A stretch of DNA of 8,926 nucleotides, taken from UBA1738 sp003453455. Its GTDB lineage: Bacteria > Bacillota > Clostridia > UBA1381. Below, in pieces: positions 1 through 8,064 of the stretch (within the stretch, counting starts at the first letter, position 1; the number at the start of each line of letters is the position of its first letter). The stretch covers positions 1 through 8,926 of the forward strand of contig CAMOOX010000049.1 in NCBI GenBank assembly GCA_946621875.1. Reading direction: 5' to 3'. The notes below the pieces were generated by a model that saw only the letters and a list, made by a program, of their open reading frames with translations, was not told the origin of the DNA and ran no database searches. The position numbers and the translations under genes are program-made.

Positions 1-2
1 TT

Positions 3-416
3 TGGGCAGGTATAGCAGATACAAAAAAAGCAGAAAGAGCGGTAACGGAGAACCTCAAAAACGAGAAAACTTTCTGCGCAAAATATGGTATACGCACCTT
101 ATCAAGACTTGAAAAGATGTATACGATAGAAAAATCCGGTAATCCGTCATGCTGGTTAGGGCCAATATGGGGAATATCGAATTATATGTGCTTTAAGGGA
201 CTTGTAAATTGCGGATTTGATAAAGAAGCGCGAGATTTGGTTGAGAAAACAGTTATGCTATTTGGACAGGACTTGGAGAAGAACGGAGTGCTTCACGAAT
301 ATTATGACCCTGATAGCGGAGAAGGTGTAAATAATCCGGGATTTCAAAACTGGAATCTGCTTGTAAACAATATGCTCGCATGGTATGAAAATAAGCCTGT
401 TATATGGGAGTTTTAG
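3..416 (+). CDS. GH63/GH37-like (alpha/alpha)6 glycoside hydrolase, C-terminal part (5' end cut by window)
   Basis: The reading frame is open from base 3 to a TAG at 414-416 and gives 137 residues with no start, so this is the 3' end of a larger gene. The ATG at 117 is internal, because the family similarity continues upstream of it (WAGIAD at the first residues). Visible motifs are NPSCWLGPIWGISNY (residues 47-61), a glycine-leucine helix with GFDKEA, then HEYYDPDSGEG (98-108) followed by FQNW. This pattern is typical of the last helices of the trehalase / GH63 / mannosylglycerate-hydrolase-like barrel. In those families the glutamate of the EYYDP-type motif, here E99, is the probable catalytic base. 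The substrate cannot be told; alpha-glucosides or similar are usual. It is the first visible gene of the plus-strand operon, ending 2 bases before the preferred GTG start of the GH3 gene. Fold assignment is fairly sure, exact family is not. Confidence 0.75.
   Translation, partial: WAGIADTKKAERAVTENLKNEKTFCAKYGIRTLSRLEKMYTIEKSGNPSCWLGPIWGISNYMCFKGLVNCGFDKEARDLVEKTVMLFGQDLEKNGVLHEYYDPDSGEGVNNPGFQNWNLLVNNMLAWYENKPVIWEF
406..410 (+). promoter_or_regulatory. Ribosome binding site deciding the GH3 start
   Basis: GGGAG lies inside the last codons of the upstream gene, 8 bases before the in-frame GTG at 419. It is too close to help the ATG at 404 (which precedes it) and 17 bases from the ATG at 428. 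This spacing is the reason for preferring GTG 419, and it suggests translational coupling to the upstream hydrolase, whose stop is at 414-416. Confidence 0.6.
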
Positions 417-418
417 CG

Positions 419-3097
419 GTGAATGAAATGAAAACAGTAAGAGGATATAATCTGGAGAATTTGAAAAAAACTCCTGTTCCGGAACTTATTCCGCTTTGCC
501 GAAAAGCGGCAGCTGAGGGCTGTGTTCTTCTTAAAAATGACGGTGTTTTGCCGATTTCAAATGAGAATGTGTCGGTATTTGGAAGATGTCAGATTGACTA
601 CTACAAAAGCGGAACTGGTTCAGGCGGACTTGTAAATGTTTTATATACAACAAACATTATTGATTCGCTTAAAGCCGGCGGAATGGTAAATGTAAATATG
701 GAACTTGCAAACCTTTATAAAAGCTGGGTATCAGAAAATCCATATGATGAAGGCACAGGATGGGCACAGCCTTGGTCACAAAAGGAAATGCCGCTAACAC
801 ACGAGGTGGTTAAAAAGGCAAGAAGGTTTTCCCAAAAGGCCGTTGTTGTAATAGGAAGAACCGCAGGCGAGAGCCGAGACAATAGAGAAGAAGCAGGAAG
901 CTGGCTTTTATCTGAGGGCGAAGAGGCTATGTTAAAAGCTGTAACGGAAGAGTTTTCGGAAGTTGCTGTCGTTCTTAATGTGGGGAACATTATCGATATG
1001 AGTTGGGTAGAAAAGTACGGGATTAAATCGGTAATGTATATTTGGCATGGCGGTCAGGAAGGCGGAAATGCCGCAGCGGATGTAATCACGGGCAAGGTTT
1101 CGCCTTCGGGAAAACTCACCGATACCATTGCCCGAAGTCTTTCAGACTATCCGTCATACAACAACTTTGCAAATGACGAAGAATGTGTGTATGAGGAAGA
1201 TATATATGTCGGATATCGTTATTTTGAGACTTTTAAGAAGGATAAGGTGATATATCCGTTTGGATTTGGTCTTTCGTATACGCAATTTGAAATCAGCTAT
1301 AATTGCGAAGTAGCAGAAGAGGAAATTAAAGTTAGTGCAAGCGTTAAAAATGTAGGCAACTTTAAGGGCAAGGAAACTGTTCAAGTGTATTTTGAAGCAC
1401 CGCAAGGGACTCTTGGAAGACCAAGCCGTGAACTTTGCGGATTTTTTAAAACAAAAGAACTTGATATCGGCGAAGAAGAAACAAAAACCGTGATATTTAA
1501 GATATCTCAGATGTCGGCTTTTGATGAAAAGAAAGGCGCGTATGTCTTAGAAAGCGGTGAATACAGGATTTATGCGGGAATTGATGTAAAAGCGGCAGAG
1601 CTTGTTGGCACATATACGCGGGAAGAATTGAAGATTGTTAGTATAACAGGAAACAAAATGTTGCCTTCAAGAGAGTTTAAGCGTATAAAACCTAAAAAGA
1701 CAGAAAATGGATTTGAAATAGCTTATGAAAATGTAGCAGTAGGCAGATTTGACCTTGAATCTTCAAGAAGAATTCCAAAAGAAATCCCATATACCGGTGA
1801 TAGAGGTATAAAACTTATTGATGTAAAAGAGAAGAGGGCAGATTTAAACGAATTTATAGCGCAATTTTCGGATAAGGATTTGTGCTGTATTACACGCGGA
1901 GAAGGTATGTCAAGCCCCAAGGTTACGCCAGGAACAGGCTGTGCCTTTGGTGGAGTTACCGACAATCTTTTGAATTTTGGAATACCGGCACTTTGCGGAA
2001 CTGACGGACCCTCCGGGATAAGAATGGATAGCGGCGCAAAGGCTACAAGTTTGCCGATAGGTACACTTCTTGCATCAACATGGAATTTGGATTTGATATA
2101 TGAATTGTTTGTCTATGAGGGGATAGAACTTGCAGCTTACAGAATTGATGCGCTTTTAGGTCCCGGGATGAATATTCATCGTCACCCGCTTAACGGTCGT
2201 AATTTTGAATACTTTTCAGAGGATCCGTTCATTAGCGGAGTTTTTGCCGCGGCGATGTCGAACGGACTTTCGCAAAGCAACGTAACAGCAGTAATTAAGC
2301 ATTTTGCGGCAAATAATCAGGAGAAGCAAAGACACAGATGCAACAGCATTGTTTCAGAAAGAGCTCTTCGTGAAATTTATCTTAAAGGTTTTGAAATAGC
2401 GGTTAAACAGAGTGCAGTTAAATCGGTTATGACTTCATATAACCGCATAAACGGAGTATGGTCTGCAAATAATACCGCACTTGTAACAGGTATTTTAAGA
2501 GACGAGTGGAATTATGATGGCTTTGTTATGACTGACTGGTGGGCTAATATGAACCCCGAAGAGGGTGATGAAGGCACAAAATCCAATATGATATGGTTTG
2601 TCCAGTCACAAAATGATGTATATATGGTTTGTGAATCTTCTGAACATAGGGAAGATAATATGGAAAAGGCATTAAAAGAAGGAAAGATTACAAGAGCGGA
2701 ACTTCAACGAAATGCTGGAAATGTATGCCGATTTGCAATGACTACCAATGCGCTTGATTGGTACCTAAAAGGCGATTACATAAGGGTAGGGGAGCTTATA
2801 CGCCGTGAGGATGAACTTGATGTAAAACTGCATATTGAAGGTTATTTCGGAGAAGTAAAATTTGATGTTGACGAAGGAAAAATGTATCTTGTGGTCATCG
2901 AGGCAAAGGCAGAGGGTGATGAACTTACGCAATCAAGTATGCGCATCTGCCTAAATCAAGGATCTAGTGCTGTAACAATAAAAGGCGGAGAATGTCAAAA
3001 GATTTATCAAGAAATGTATATGGAAAAGGGACAGCATAAAATGCGTCTTGATTTACCCGACAATATTGTGGTAAAATGCATGGAAATAAAAGGTTAG
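419..3097 (+). CDS. Beta-glycosidase, GH3, with swapped domain order
   Basis: The 892-residue product (from GTG 419) hydrolyses terminal beta-linked sugars, most often beta-glucosides, probably in the cytoplasm since there is no signal peptide. The domain order is unusual. The alpha/beta-sandwich domain that normally comes second is first (about 25-245), with AAEGCVLLKNDGVLPI, GRTAGESRDN and the GGQEGGNAAADV segment. A fibronectin-III-like domain follows (about 295-390, VQVYFEAP through RELCGF). The TIM barrel comes after it (about 480-775), with DGPSGIR, LGPGMNIHRHPLNGRNFEYFSEDP and KHFAANNQE. The nucleophile is D706 in GFVMTDWW; the likely acid/base is E151 in GESRDN. A tail of about 105 residues (787-892), looking like a beta domain, is unassigned. 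This order is known from Ruminococcus albus and Butyrivibrio GH3 enzymes. An ATG at 404 would overlap the upstream gene by 13 bases but lacks a ribosome binding site; GTG 419 has GGGAG 8 bases upstream. Exact sugar specificity is unknown. Confidence 0.93.
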   Translation: MNEMKTVRGYNLENLKKTPVPELIPLCRKAAAEGCVLLKNDGVLPISNENVSVFGRCQIDYYKSGTGSGGLVNVLYTTNIIDSLKAGGMVNVNMELANLYKSWVSENPYDEGTGWAQPWSQKEMPLTHEVVKKARRFSQKAVVVIGRTAGESRDNREEAGSWLLSEGEEAMLKAVTEEFSEVAVVLNVGNIIDMSWVEKYGIKSVMYIWHGGQEGGNAAADVITGKVSPSGKLTDTIARSLSDYPSYNNFANDEECVYEEDIYVGYRYFETFKKDKVIYPFGFGLSYTQFEISYNCEVAEEEIKVSASVKNVGNFKGKETVQVYFEAPQGTLGRPSRELCGFFKTKELDIGEEETKTVIFKISQMSAFDEKKGAYVLESGEYRIYAGIDVKAAELVGTYTREELKIVSITGNKMLPSREFKRIKPKKTENGFEIAYENVAVGRFDLESSRRIPKEIPYTGDRGIKLIDVKEKRADLNEFIAQFSDKDLCCITRGEGMSSPKVTPGTGCAFGGVTDNLLNFGIPALCGTDGPSGIRMDSGAKATSLPIGTLLASTWNLDLIYELFVYEGIELAAYRIDALLGPGMNIHRHPLNGRNFEYFSEDPFISGVFAAAMSNGLSQSNVTAVIKHFAANNQEKQRHRCNSIVSERALREIYLKGFEIAVKQSAVKSVMTSYNRINGVWSANNTALVTGILRDEWNYDGFVMTDWWANMNPEEGDEGTKSNMIWFVQSQNDVYMVCESSEHREDNMEKALKEGKITRAELQRNAGNVCRFAMTTNALDWYLKGDYIRVGELIRREDELDVKLHIEGYFGEVKFDVDEGKMYLVVIEAKAEGDELTQSSMRICLNQGSSAVTIKGGECQKIYQEMYMEKGQHKMRLDLPDNIVVKCMEIKG

Positions 3098-3128
3098 AGC
3101 AAAGTGTGCGTAAGAAGGAAGATATATT

Positions 3129-4862
3129 ATGATTAAAGAGGTTTTAGTAGTTTTCAAAACACATTTAGACATAGGTTTTACCGATTATTCAAAGAATGTG
3201 GTTGATAAATATTTAAACAATTTTATTCCAAGCGCCATAGAAACAGGATATAAATTAAAAGATACCGACACGCCGTTTATTTGGACGGTAGGTTCATGGC
3301 TTGTAAATGAGGGACTGAAAAGAGATAAAGACGGCATGCTTGAAAAGGCAATAAAAGACGGAATTATATCATGGCACGGACTACCCTTTACTTCACATAC
3401 GGAGCTTATGAATACAAAACTTTTTGAGTACGGACTTTCCATATCAAAAAAACTTGATGAAAGATTTGGAACTCATACAATCGGCTCAAAGATGACCGAT
3501 GTCCCCGGTCATACTATCGGTATGATACCGTATATGAGAAAGTATGGAATTGAATTTATGCATATCGGCGTAAATGAGGCAACACCAATGCCTGATGTTC
3601 CGCCTGTTTTCAAGTGGAAATGTGACGACGATGAAATAATCGTGATGTATGAAAAAGGATACGGACAGAATGCGGAATTTGATGATTTTGCAATATGTTT
3701 CGGACATACTCATGATAATCAGGGGGCGCAGTCTGTTGACGGTATAAAGGCGCTTTATGAGGAGCTGCATAAAAAATATCCTAACGCAAGTATTAAAGCG
3801 GCAACTCTAAATGATGTTGCGGAGCGTATGCAAAGGCTTGAAAATTTGCCCGTAGTTGATAAAGAAATAGGCGATACATGGATACACGGTGCAGGAACAG
3901 ACCCGAAAAAGCTGGGAATGTACAGAGAATTGTCAAGATACATTGAAGAAAACGGAACAGACGGCGTTGATTTGAGCGACAATCTTCTGCTTGTCCCTGA
4001 GCATACATGGGGTATGGACCTTAAAGTATATTTCCCTAATAAGCGCGCATGGCTTTTAAGCGATTTTGAAAAAACAGAAGGCACGGAAGAGCGTGTTAAA
4101 TTTGAAAAGTCCTGGGAAGAACAGAGAGATTATGTAAGAGGCGCTGAAAAGGCGCTCAGCGTCTCGGCTGATTATGAACTGAAAGAGCCATCAGTTGACG
4201 GATTTGAGAAAATAAATGTATCTGATACGGATTTTGAAATAAGCTGGCAGTTGTTTGATGTAGAGGATTATAACAGATACATAGACAAGTATATGACTCT
4301 CACTATAATGAATATAGACTGGGCAAGGTGGGATTATCTGAAACTCGGATTACCTGAGTATGACGGCGGAATATATACTGCCAACATTACGACTTGCTAT
4401 GAAAAGGGTAAAAAGCGTTTATATAAGCTTGAATTTGAAAAATCCATAGCTTTGGAGCACGGATTGCCTGTAATATGGGCAGAGGAAGAGGACGGGTTTC
4501 TTGAAATTAAATGCATGGGTAAAAAAGCAAACCGTCTGCCGCAGGCGTTTTGGCTCAAATTTAAAGGACAGAAAGAAAATTGGAGCATAAGCAAAATGGG
4601 AAGGTGGATAAAGCCTGAAAGCATTTTGGGAAGTCCGCTGATTATGGCAACAGACAACGGAATTACAAACGGAGATGTAGAGATATGTCCGCTTGATTCA
4701 GCACTGGTTGCACCGTTCGGCAGGAGATTATTGGATTATGAGCTAAAACCGGAGGGCGAAGATATGTATTTTAATTTATATAACAATATCTGGAATACAA
4801 ATTTCCCCATGTGGTACAGCGATGATACAAGATTTCGGTTTCAAATTAAAAGCTTGCGATAA
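3129..4862 (+). CDS. DUF5054 family protein, GH38-like (putative glycoside hydrolase)
   Basis: The 577-residue protein is recognised as a DUF5054-type protein, whose N-terminal half resembles the metal-dependent barrel of GH38 alpha-mannosidases. Family-like marks are HLDIGFTD (11-19; H12 and D14 as candidate metal ligands), GSWL (55-58), WHGLPFTSHTE (82-92), DVPGH (124-128), GHTHDNQG (192-199), EIGDTWIHGAGTDPKK (246-261), PEHTWGMD (290-297) and the C-terminal NNIWNTNFPMW (552-562). By analogy with GH38, where the nucleophile is in an iDPFGHS-type motif, D124 is the candidate nucleophile; this is inference. No signal peptide or membrane segment is seen. AAGGA sits 9 bases before the ATG, 31 bases after the GH3 stop, consistent with one operon. 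I know of no established activity for this family, but its place between GH3 and a TIM-barrel isomerase implies a role in sugar removal from an imported oligosaccharide. It appears full length. Confidence 0.8.
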   Translation: MIKEVLVVFKTHLDIGFTDYSKNVVDKYLNNFIPSAIETGYKLKDTDTPFIWTVGSWLVNEGLKRDKDGMLEKAIKDGIISWHGLPFTSHTELMNTKLFEYGLSISKKLDERFGTHTIGSKMTDVPGHTIGMIPYMRKYGIEFMHIGVNEATPMPDVPPVFKWKCDDDEIIVMYEKGYGQNAEFDDFAICFGHTHDNQGAQSVDGIKALYEELHKKYPNASIKAATLNDVAERMQRLENLPVVDKEIGDTWIHGAGTDPKKLGMYRELSRYIEENGTDGVDLSDNLLLVPEHTWGMDLKVYFPNKRAWLLSDFEKTEGTEERVKFEKSWEEQRDYVRGAEKALSVSADYELKEPSVDGFEKINVSDTDFEISWQLFDVEDYNRYIDKYMTLTIMNIDWARWDYLKLGLPEYDGGIYTANITTCYEKGKKRLYKLEFEKSIALEHGLPVIWAEEEDGFLEIKCMGKKANRLPQAFWLKFKGQKENWSISKMGRWIKPESILGSPLIMATDNGITNGDVEICPLDSALVAPFGRRLLDYELKPEGEDMYFNLYNNIWNTNFPMWYSDDTRFRFQIKSLR

Positions 4863-4892
4863 GGCGAAAAGCATAAAATAGGGGGTAAAAAT

Positions 4893-5741
4893 ATGTATGA
4901 AATAGGATTGTCAACAAATAAGAAACTTATAAATGAAGACTTATTTAAAGCATATAAAAGTGCCGGAATTTCTGTAATGGAGATTTCTAATCCGTATGAA
5001 AATCTTTCATCACTTGACTTTAAAAAGTTGAGCATATATGCAAGAGAATATGATGTAAAACTTTGGTCTTTTCATCTTCCTTTTATGCCATTTGATATTA
5101 TTGATATCTCATCACAGGATAACACCATAAGGCGTAATACCATAGATACTTGTGCTGAATATATCAAAAAAGCTTCCGATATAGGAATTAAACGCTTTGT
5201 AGTGCACCCAAGCGGAGAACCGATAGATTCCGCAGAGCGGGAAGAAAGAATTAAATACTCAAAAGAAAGTCTTAACAAACTGGCAGAAATTGCATATAAG
5301 GAAAACAGTATAATTGCGGTAGAAAATCTTCCAAGAACCTGTCTTGGCAAAAACTCATCTGAAATATCAGAGCTTATCGCTGTAAACGATAAACTACGGG
5401 TATGTTTTGACACAAATCATCTTCTTGGCGAAAATAGCACAGCTTTTATAGAAAAATTAGGCGATAAGATTGTGACAATACATGTTTCCGATTACGATTT
5501 TTCTGATGAGCGCCATTGGCTCCCGGGTGAAGGCAAAATCAACTGGCATACTCTTTTAAACACGCTTTATAGTGTCGGATATAGAGGTCCATGGCTTTAC
5601 GAAGTCGCTTTTGTCTGCCCTAATACTATAATAAGGAATCGAGACCTTACCTGCGACGATTTCTATAAAAATGCAATGGAATTATTTTCGGGAAAACCTT
5701 TTACTATAATATCTGAACATAAAGAAAATCTCGGAATGTAA
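4893..5741 (+). CDS. Sugar phosphate isomerase/epimerase family TIM-barrel protein
   Basis: The 282-residue protein belongs to the xylose-isomerase-like / AP-endonuclease-2 TIM-barrel superfamily (IolE-like, COG1082 type). Members are divalent-metal enzymes that isomerise, epimerise or dehydrate sugars and cyclitols. The four expected metal ligands are visible at strand ends: E144 (AVENLP), D173 (VCFDTNH), H197 (TIHVSDYD) and E237 (LYEV). Further conserved histidines are H61 (SFHLP), H105 (VVHPSGEP), H176 and H208 (RHWLPGEGKINW). No signal peptide is present. GGGGG at 4881-4885 lies 7 bases before the ATG, and the gene starts 30 bases after the DUF5054 stop, so it is the last gene of the operon. 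Its stop codon is inside the stem of the terminator at 5726-5763. The substrate is unknown; relatives that act on 3-keto sugars or break C-glycosides share this fold, so those activities are possible alternatives. Confidence 0.82.
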   Translation: MYEIGLSTNKKLINEDLFKAYKSAGISVMEISNPYENLSSLDFKKLSIYAREYDVKLWSFHLPFMPFDIIDISSQDNTIRRNTIDTCAEYIKKASDIGIKRFVVHPSGEPIDSAEREERIKYSKESLNKLAEIAYKENSIIAVENLPRTCLGKNSSEISELIAVNDKLRVCFDTNHLLGENSTAFIEKLGDKIVTIHVSDYDFSDERHWLPGEGKINWHTLLNTLYSVGYRGPWLYEVAFVCPNTIIRNRDLTCDDFYKNAMELFSGKPFTIISEHKENLGM

Positions 5742-5763
5742 TAATTACATTCCGAGATTTTTT
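5726..5763. terminator. Bidirectional intrinsic terminator between convergent genes
   Basis: A perfect 16-base-pair stem (5726-5741 with 5745-5760) closes a 3-base loop. On the plus strand it runs into six T (5758-5763). On the minus strand the stem is followed by TTTTCTTT (complement of 5721-5728). The hairpin contains the last codons and stop (5739-5741) of the TIM-barrel gene and ends just before the stop of the rhamnosidase (5762-5764). It can therefore end both the plus operon and the minus-strand transcript. Confidence 0.92.
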
Positions 5764-7999
5764 AGCACTTTAATTCAAAGATAATTTTTTTGCCAAGCTC
5801 TTCTTTTTTTTGTACTTTAAGCCCATTAAAATCAAATTCTGCGCAAGTTTCTTTTGGCAGTTCAATTTCATATATAAATCCGTTTTCCTGCTTTTGCCAT
5901 GAAATTGAAATCTTGCCTTTGCCCGTTTCATACCATCCATTTGCCGAGGTTATCTTGCCGCTGCTATCAAGATACGGCTTTATTTTGATTTTATTAAATC
6001 CCGCTGTCTCCTCAGAAACTGTAATTCCAAGACAGTATTCATACATCCATTCGACGCATGAGCCGAGAGAATAGTGATTAAATGAATTCATCCCTTCTAA
6101 GTTTTCCTTTGAATTACTGTCCCAATGCTCCCAAATCGTAGTTGCACCGCACACTACGGAATACCCCCAACCCGGGAAGGTTTGCTGTGTTAAAATATCA
6201 TATGCCATATCTTGCATACCAAGGTCGCAAAGGGCGGGGAGTAGAAATCTGATTCCCAAAAAACCACAGGACAAATGCCCATTATTTTCTGCTATTTTTC
6301 TTGACAAATTCTCTTTTGCTTCACATTTTTCTATCAGACCTGATTTATACGCCAGTAAATAGGCTGACTGTGTATCAGAAATTAGTTTGCCTTCTGCTAA
6401 ATACTTTTTCCTGAATGCACATTTTATATTTTCATAAAGGGTTTTATACTTGTCTTTTTCGCAGTCGGAAATAATATCACAAAGCCTGTATGCGATATAG
6501 GCGGCTCTTGCGTAATATACATTTGCAACCAGAGATTTGTCGGTTTCTTCGCCAACCGAAAGCCAATCGCCATAAGAATCCTTTCCGTCCCTTAAAAATT
6601 CCAAGCTGTCCTTTTCATAATAATCCAGCAATCTTTTAATAGACGGTAAATTGTCAATAATAATCTGTTTATCCCCATACATCATATAGTGATTATAGGT
6701 TATTTCTGCTCCTGCTTCGCTCCAACCGCCGCAGGCATTTCTGCCGCTATAAGTATAATATCCCACTTTTGGAAGAGGTGCTACGGCAGGTACTGCGCCA
6801 TTTCCAAGCTGGGCATCTCTAATGTCCGACAGGTACTTTTTATAGTAATCCTTTCCGTAGACATTGAACATTGCACTTCGACAAAAAATCTGCGCATCAC
6901 CTGTCCAACCCAAGCGTTCATCTCTTTGTGGACAATCGGTCGGAACGCTGAAAAGGTTTCCTCTAAGACTCCAAATTGCATTTTGAAAAATCTTATTTAC
7001 AATTCTGTCCGAACAGTTAAAATCGCCGGTTTGTGGAAGATCGGTGTACATAGCTTCTGCGGTAACTTCCAAAATCCTGACCTCTCCAATCAGGCTGATT
7101 TCGGCAAACTGAAATCCGTGATATGTAAATAGCGGTCTGAAAACCTCTCCCTTGCTATCTCCTGATAAAATGTAGGTGTCTGTTGCCTCCGCTTTGCGTA
7201 GATTATCTGTATAAACTTTACCGTCATCCATAATTTCGCCGTGTCTTAAAACAATTTTTGCGCCTCTTTTGCCGATAACTTTTACACGCAAAACACCTGC
7301 GATATTCTGACCTACATCATAAATCGCCGTATTATCGGATTCTGATATTTTTAACGGAGTGAAGGTATGTTTAATCTTGACGGGTGGTATGATAGAATTT
7401 TCAAGATACAAATTTCTTGAAAATTTAAATTTTGCCTCCTCCGCATAAAGCCATTCGGAATCGTCATATCCAAATACAGAAAAATTACCGAGGCTTTTTC
7501 TTGCATCCACATATTCACCCATATAAATATCGCTTCTTTGTATTTCTCCTTTTGACGCTTTCCATGTCGTGTCTGTTGGTATTATTTCATATGTGCCGTC
7601 AGCGTAAACAATTCTGATTTCTGCTGAAAACTCTATTCTGTCATTCCAGCAATTCCTTTTGAAAGTGTAATTTGAGCCGATATGGCCTATTGCCCAGCCG
7701 TCCCCTAAAACTACACCGATAGCGTTGTTTTCTTTTAATATATGTGATATATCATAAGAAATAAGTGGAAGCTTTTTAGAATAATCAACCCATCCTGGTG
7801 ACAGGTAGTCGTCTGAAATCACTTCGCCGTTAAGGTAAATTTTGAACACGCCCAATGCTGAAATCAACAACTCTGCCGATTTTATAGCCTTTTTTAAAGA
7901 AAACTCTTTTCTAAAATAAGGGGACGGATTTCCGTATTTGTCATCCGCAGTTTTGTATTCACCTGTATTAAATGTAATCCATGCAGAATTCAGCAACAT
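5762..7999 (-). CDS. Alpha-L-rhamnosidase, GH78
   Basis: The 745-residue enzyme should release terminal alpha-L-rhamnose from glycosides or oligosaccharides, by inversion. The N-terminal beta-sandwich (Bac_rhamnosid_N type, about 27-165) carries ISALGVFKIYLNGEV and LSPGWVDYS. A second beta domain (about 205-305) has YDVGQNIAGVLRV, LRHGEIM and FTYHGFQF. The (alpha/alpha)6 catalytic domain (about 318-650) holds DCPQRDERLGWTGDAQ (355-370), with E361 as likely general acid. It also holds TIWEHWDS (621-628), with E624 as likely general base, and SFNHYSLGS. A C-terminal beta domain ends the protein. Many GH78 proteins reach about 900 residues by an extra N-terminal domain before the first sandwich; this one lacks it but looks complete. 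There is no signal peptide, so it is probably cytoplasmic. GAGG (8009-8012, minus) is 9 bases before the ATG. It is convergent with the operon to its left and has its own promoter. Confidence 0.95.
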   Translation of the reverse strand: MLLNSAWITFNTGEYKTADDKYGNPSPYFRKEFSLKKAIKSAELLISALGVFKIYLNGEVISDDYLSPGWVDYSKKLPLISYDISHILKENNAIGVVLGDGWAIGHIGSNYTFKRNCWNDRIEFSAEIRIVYADGTYEIIPTDTTWKASKGEIQRSDIYMGEYVDARKSLGNFSVFGYDDSEWLYAEEAKFKFSRNLYLENSIIPPVKIKHTFTPLKISESDNTAIYDVGQNIAGVLRVKVIGKRGAKIVLRHGEIMDDGKVYTDNLRKAEATDTYILSGDSKGEVFRPLFTYHGFQFAEISLIGEVRILEVTAEAMYTDLPQTGDFNCSDRIVNKIFQNAIWSLRGNLFSVPTDCPQRDERLGWTGDAQIFCRSAMFNVYGKDYYKKYLSDIRDAQLGNGAVPAVAPLPKVGYYTYSGRNACGGWSEAGAEITYNHYMMYGDKQIIIDNLPSIKRLLDYYEKDSLEFLRDGKDSYGDWLSVGEETDKSLVANVYYARAAYIAYRLCDIISDCEKDKYKTLYENIKCAFRKKYLAEGKLISDTQSAYLLAYKSGLIEKCEAKENLSRKIAENNGHLSCGFLGIRFLLPALCDLGMQDMAYDILTQQTFPGWGYSVVCGATTIWEHWDSNSKENLEGMNSFNHYSLGSCVEWMYEYCLGITVSEETAGFNKIKIKPYLDSSGKITSANGWYETGKGKISISWQKQENGFIYEIELPKETCAEFDFNGLKVQKKEELGKKIIFELKC

Positions 8000-8026
8000 T
8001 TTAATACGCCTCGTTTCGTTTTGATA

Positions 8027-8046
8027 TATGATATAATTATATCATA
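8027..8046. promoter_or_regulatory. Perfect 20-base palindrome over the rhamnosidase -10 box, candidate operator
   Basis: The sequence reads TATGATATAA followed by its exact reverse complement, centred on AATT at 8035-8038. It covers the -10 box of the rhamnosidase promoter and ends near the expected transcription start, 27 bases before the start codon. Such placement suits a dimeric repressor. The element is almost pure AT with one G:C pair per arm, so chance is not excluded, and no regulator gene is in the window. Confidence 0.5.
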
Positions 8047-8064
8047 AAACTAATGTATTGTATA
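8036..8064 (-). promoter_or_regulatory. Sigma-A-type promoter of the rhamnosidase gene
   Basis: Read on the minus strand, TATACA (8064-8059) is followed after 17 bases by TATAAT (8041-8036), preceded by TG one base upstream (extended -10). The -35 box matches TTGACA at four of six positions. The predicted start of transcription near 8029 leaves a leader of about 30 bases with the GAGG ribosome binding site. Confidence 0.65.

Noticed and set aside
3755..4084. Minus-strand open frame of 109 codons inside the DUF5054 gene
   Set aside because: It is the shadow of a conserved coding region (EIGDTWIHGAGTDP, PEHTWG); its own translation is low-complexity and matches nothing known to me.
6689..7132. 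Plus-strand open frame of 147 codons inside the rhamnosidase gene
   Set aside because: It lies antisense to the GH78 catalytic domain, has no ribosome binding site or recognisable motif, and the minus-strand protein is clearly conserved here.
8032..8037. TATAAT on the plus strand within the palindrome
   Set aside because: It is the mirror image of the minus-strand -10 box; 17 bases upstream there is only CCTCGT, which is not a -35 box.
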